Assembly: GCA_026225435.1 (NCBI GenBank)
Contig: JAMFST010000103.1
Span: 1 to 5,054 of the forward strand
Origin: Labilithrix luteola
Lineage (GTDB): Bacteria > Myxococcota_A > Polyangia > Polyangiales > Polyangiaceae
DNA: 5,054 bases
Direction: 5' to 3'
Within the stretch, counting starts at the first letter, position 1, and each line of letters opens with the position of its first letter. Shown one piece after another: positions 4,359 through 5,054 of this stretch. The notes beneath the pieces were generated by a model. It ran no database searches. It was given only the letters and a program-made list of their open reading frames with translations, and was not told where the DNA came from. The position numbers and the translations under genes are program-made.

Positions 4359-5054
4359 ATGACCCGACGTTTCTCTTCCGTTAAGCCAGCGGGGCCGATC
4401 CGCGCGGCAGCCGGGCTCGTGCTCGGGCTCACGACGGCGTTCGCGCTCTTCGCGGGGCCGGCGAGCGCGCAGACGACGACGGGCACGACGACCACGTCGA
4501 CGACCGGTGGTCTGACCATCGGGATCAATCCGAGCTCGCTCGTCACGCACAAGCTGCCGAGCGGCGCCGACTTCACCCGCGACTCCACGCTGAACCCGAC
4601 GGGGATCAACTTCGAGGACTGCGAGCGCGACGTCGTCCTCGACTTCCCGCTGGTCGCGTCCGGCACGGCCTCGGCCGCCTCGGGCTACGCGCTCTACGCC
4701 TTCGCCGGCAGCAACTGCGACCAGGGGAGCACGTACGTCTCTCCGGGCGTCGCGGGCAGCACCTGCTGGCCGGTGGTCAACGGCCCCATCGCGTACAACC
4801 TCAACGCCAGCTTCGTCATCGGCATCCGCGCGCGGCAGATCCTCTCGCAGGCGACCTTCACGGTGAAGGAGGCGTTCACCGCCGTCGCCGCCAGCGACGA
4901 CTCGGTCTGCCACATCCAGCCGACCAGCGCGGCGCTGCAGCTCTCGGTCTACTTCGTCTTCGGCACCACCATGGGCCTGGCCAGCATCGGGGGCTCCGGC
5001 GTCGTGCAGGTCAACGCCGATCTCGCCGCCGCCGCCCCTCCGACGTCGCTGACC
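4359..5054 (+). CDS. Secreted Thr-rich, Cys-containing protein of unknown family (N-terminal part; continues past window)
   Basis: The frame is open for all 232 codons to the window edge, so the stop is not visible. A typical Sec signal peptide is present: basic n-region (Arg3, Arg4, Lys9, Arg15), hydrophobic core (about 16-33) and an ASA-Q cleavage site after Ala37. Residues 39-49 are nearly all Thr, suggesting a flexible, perhaps glycosylated stalk. The mature domain (about 52-215) alternates hydrophobic strands and turns and has four cysteines (88, 120, 136, 184), an even number compatible with two disulfides. Recognisable landmarks are 'NFEDCERDVVLDFPL', 'YALYAFAGSNCDQ' and 'STCWPV'. The last residues (AAAAPPTSLT) look like a Pro/Ala/Thr linker, which hints at another domain downstream. 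I do not recognise the family; an Ig-like or fibronectin-like surface module is only a guess. ATG 4359 is chosen because it gives a proper signal peptide and no other in-frame ATG lies near; there is no Shine-Dalgarno at normal distance. Confidence 0.85.
   Translation, partial: MTRRFSSVKPAGPIRAAAGLVLGLTTAFALFAGPASAQTTTGTTTTSTTGGLTIGINPSSLVTHKLPSGADFTRDSTLNPTGINFEDCERDVVLDFPLVASGTASAASGYALYAFAGSNCDQGSTYVSPGVAGSTCWPVVNGPIAYNLNASFVIGIRARQILSQATFTVKEAFTAVAASDDSVCHIQPTSAALQLSVYFVFGTTMGLASIGGSGVVQVNADLAAAAPPTSLT
4473..4505 (+). repeat. ACG/ACC-rich codon repeat encoding the Thr stretch
   Basis: Eleven codons, nearly all ACG or ACC broken only by one GGC and one TCG, encode residues 39-49 directly after the predicted signal peptide cleavage site. 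This is a short imperfect trinucleotide repeat inside the coding sequence. Gains or losses of repeat units would keep the frame and only change the stalk length. Confidence 0.7.

Noticed and set aside
4359..4469. Twin-arginine (Tat) signal in the secreted protein
   Set aside because: Arg3-Arg4 is followed directly by Phe rather than the RRxFLK pattern, and the core is strongly hydrophobic as in Sec signals.

Overview
The window is high-GC DNA (roughly two thirds G+C by eye), with dense coding and strong G/C preference at third codon positions. The gene content is a ClpB-like chaperone paralog, a phi-like bacterial glutathione S-transferase, a Cupin_5 protein and a Thr-rich secreted protein with a candidate -24/-12 promoter. 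This would fit a Myxococcota (deltaproteobacterial) chromosome. That assignment is inferred from overall character, since no marker gene is present.

Layout. (i) 1-1399, minus: the N-terminal 466 residues of a ClpA/ClpB-type AAA+ protein that runs off the left edge. Its first ATPase module keeps Walker A and the arginine fingers but has lost the Walker B Asp-Glu pair and the pore-loop aromatic. (ii) 1400-1486: an 87-bp divergent intergenic region. (iii) 1487-1774, plus: a CPYC glutaredoxin of the GrxC type. (iv) 1784-4177, minus: three genes read in the order aminotransferase, glutathione S-transferase, Cupin_5 protein. The first two are separated by 62 nt, which hold a small hairpin. The last two overlap by about 14 nt if the cupin uses a CTG start. 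The cupin and glutaredoxin converge with only 9 bp between stop codons. (v) 4178-4358: a 181-bp divergent intergenic region with a candidate sigma-54 promoter, a cluster of CGGTC/GACCG words and a 12-codon upstream reading frame ending in an ATGA overlap. (vi) 4359-window end, plus: the start of a secreted, four-cysteine protein of no family I recognise, with a signal peptide and a short Thr-rich stalk.

The glutaredoxin and the transferase are both glutathione-linked, and the Clp protein belongs to a proteostasis family, so a loose stress or redox theme is possible. Nothing in the sequence proves that these genes work as one pathway. The aminotransferase/GST/cupin set looks like ordinary metabolic housekeeping. 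I do not see a clear new multi-gene system. The observations most worth a second look are the degenerate first ATPase domain of the Clp paralog, the non-canonical start of the cupin gene, and the secreted protein with its upstream control region.
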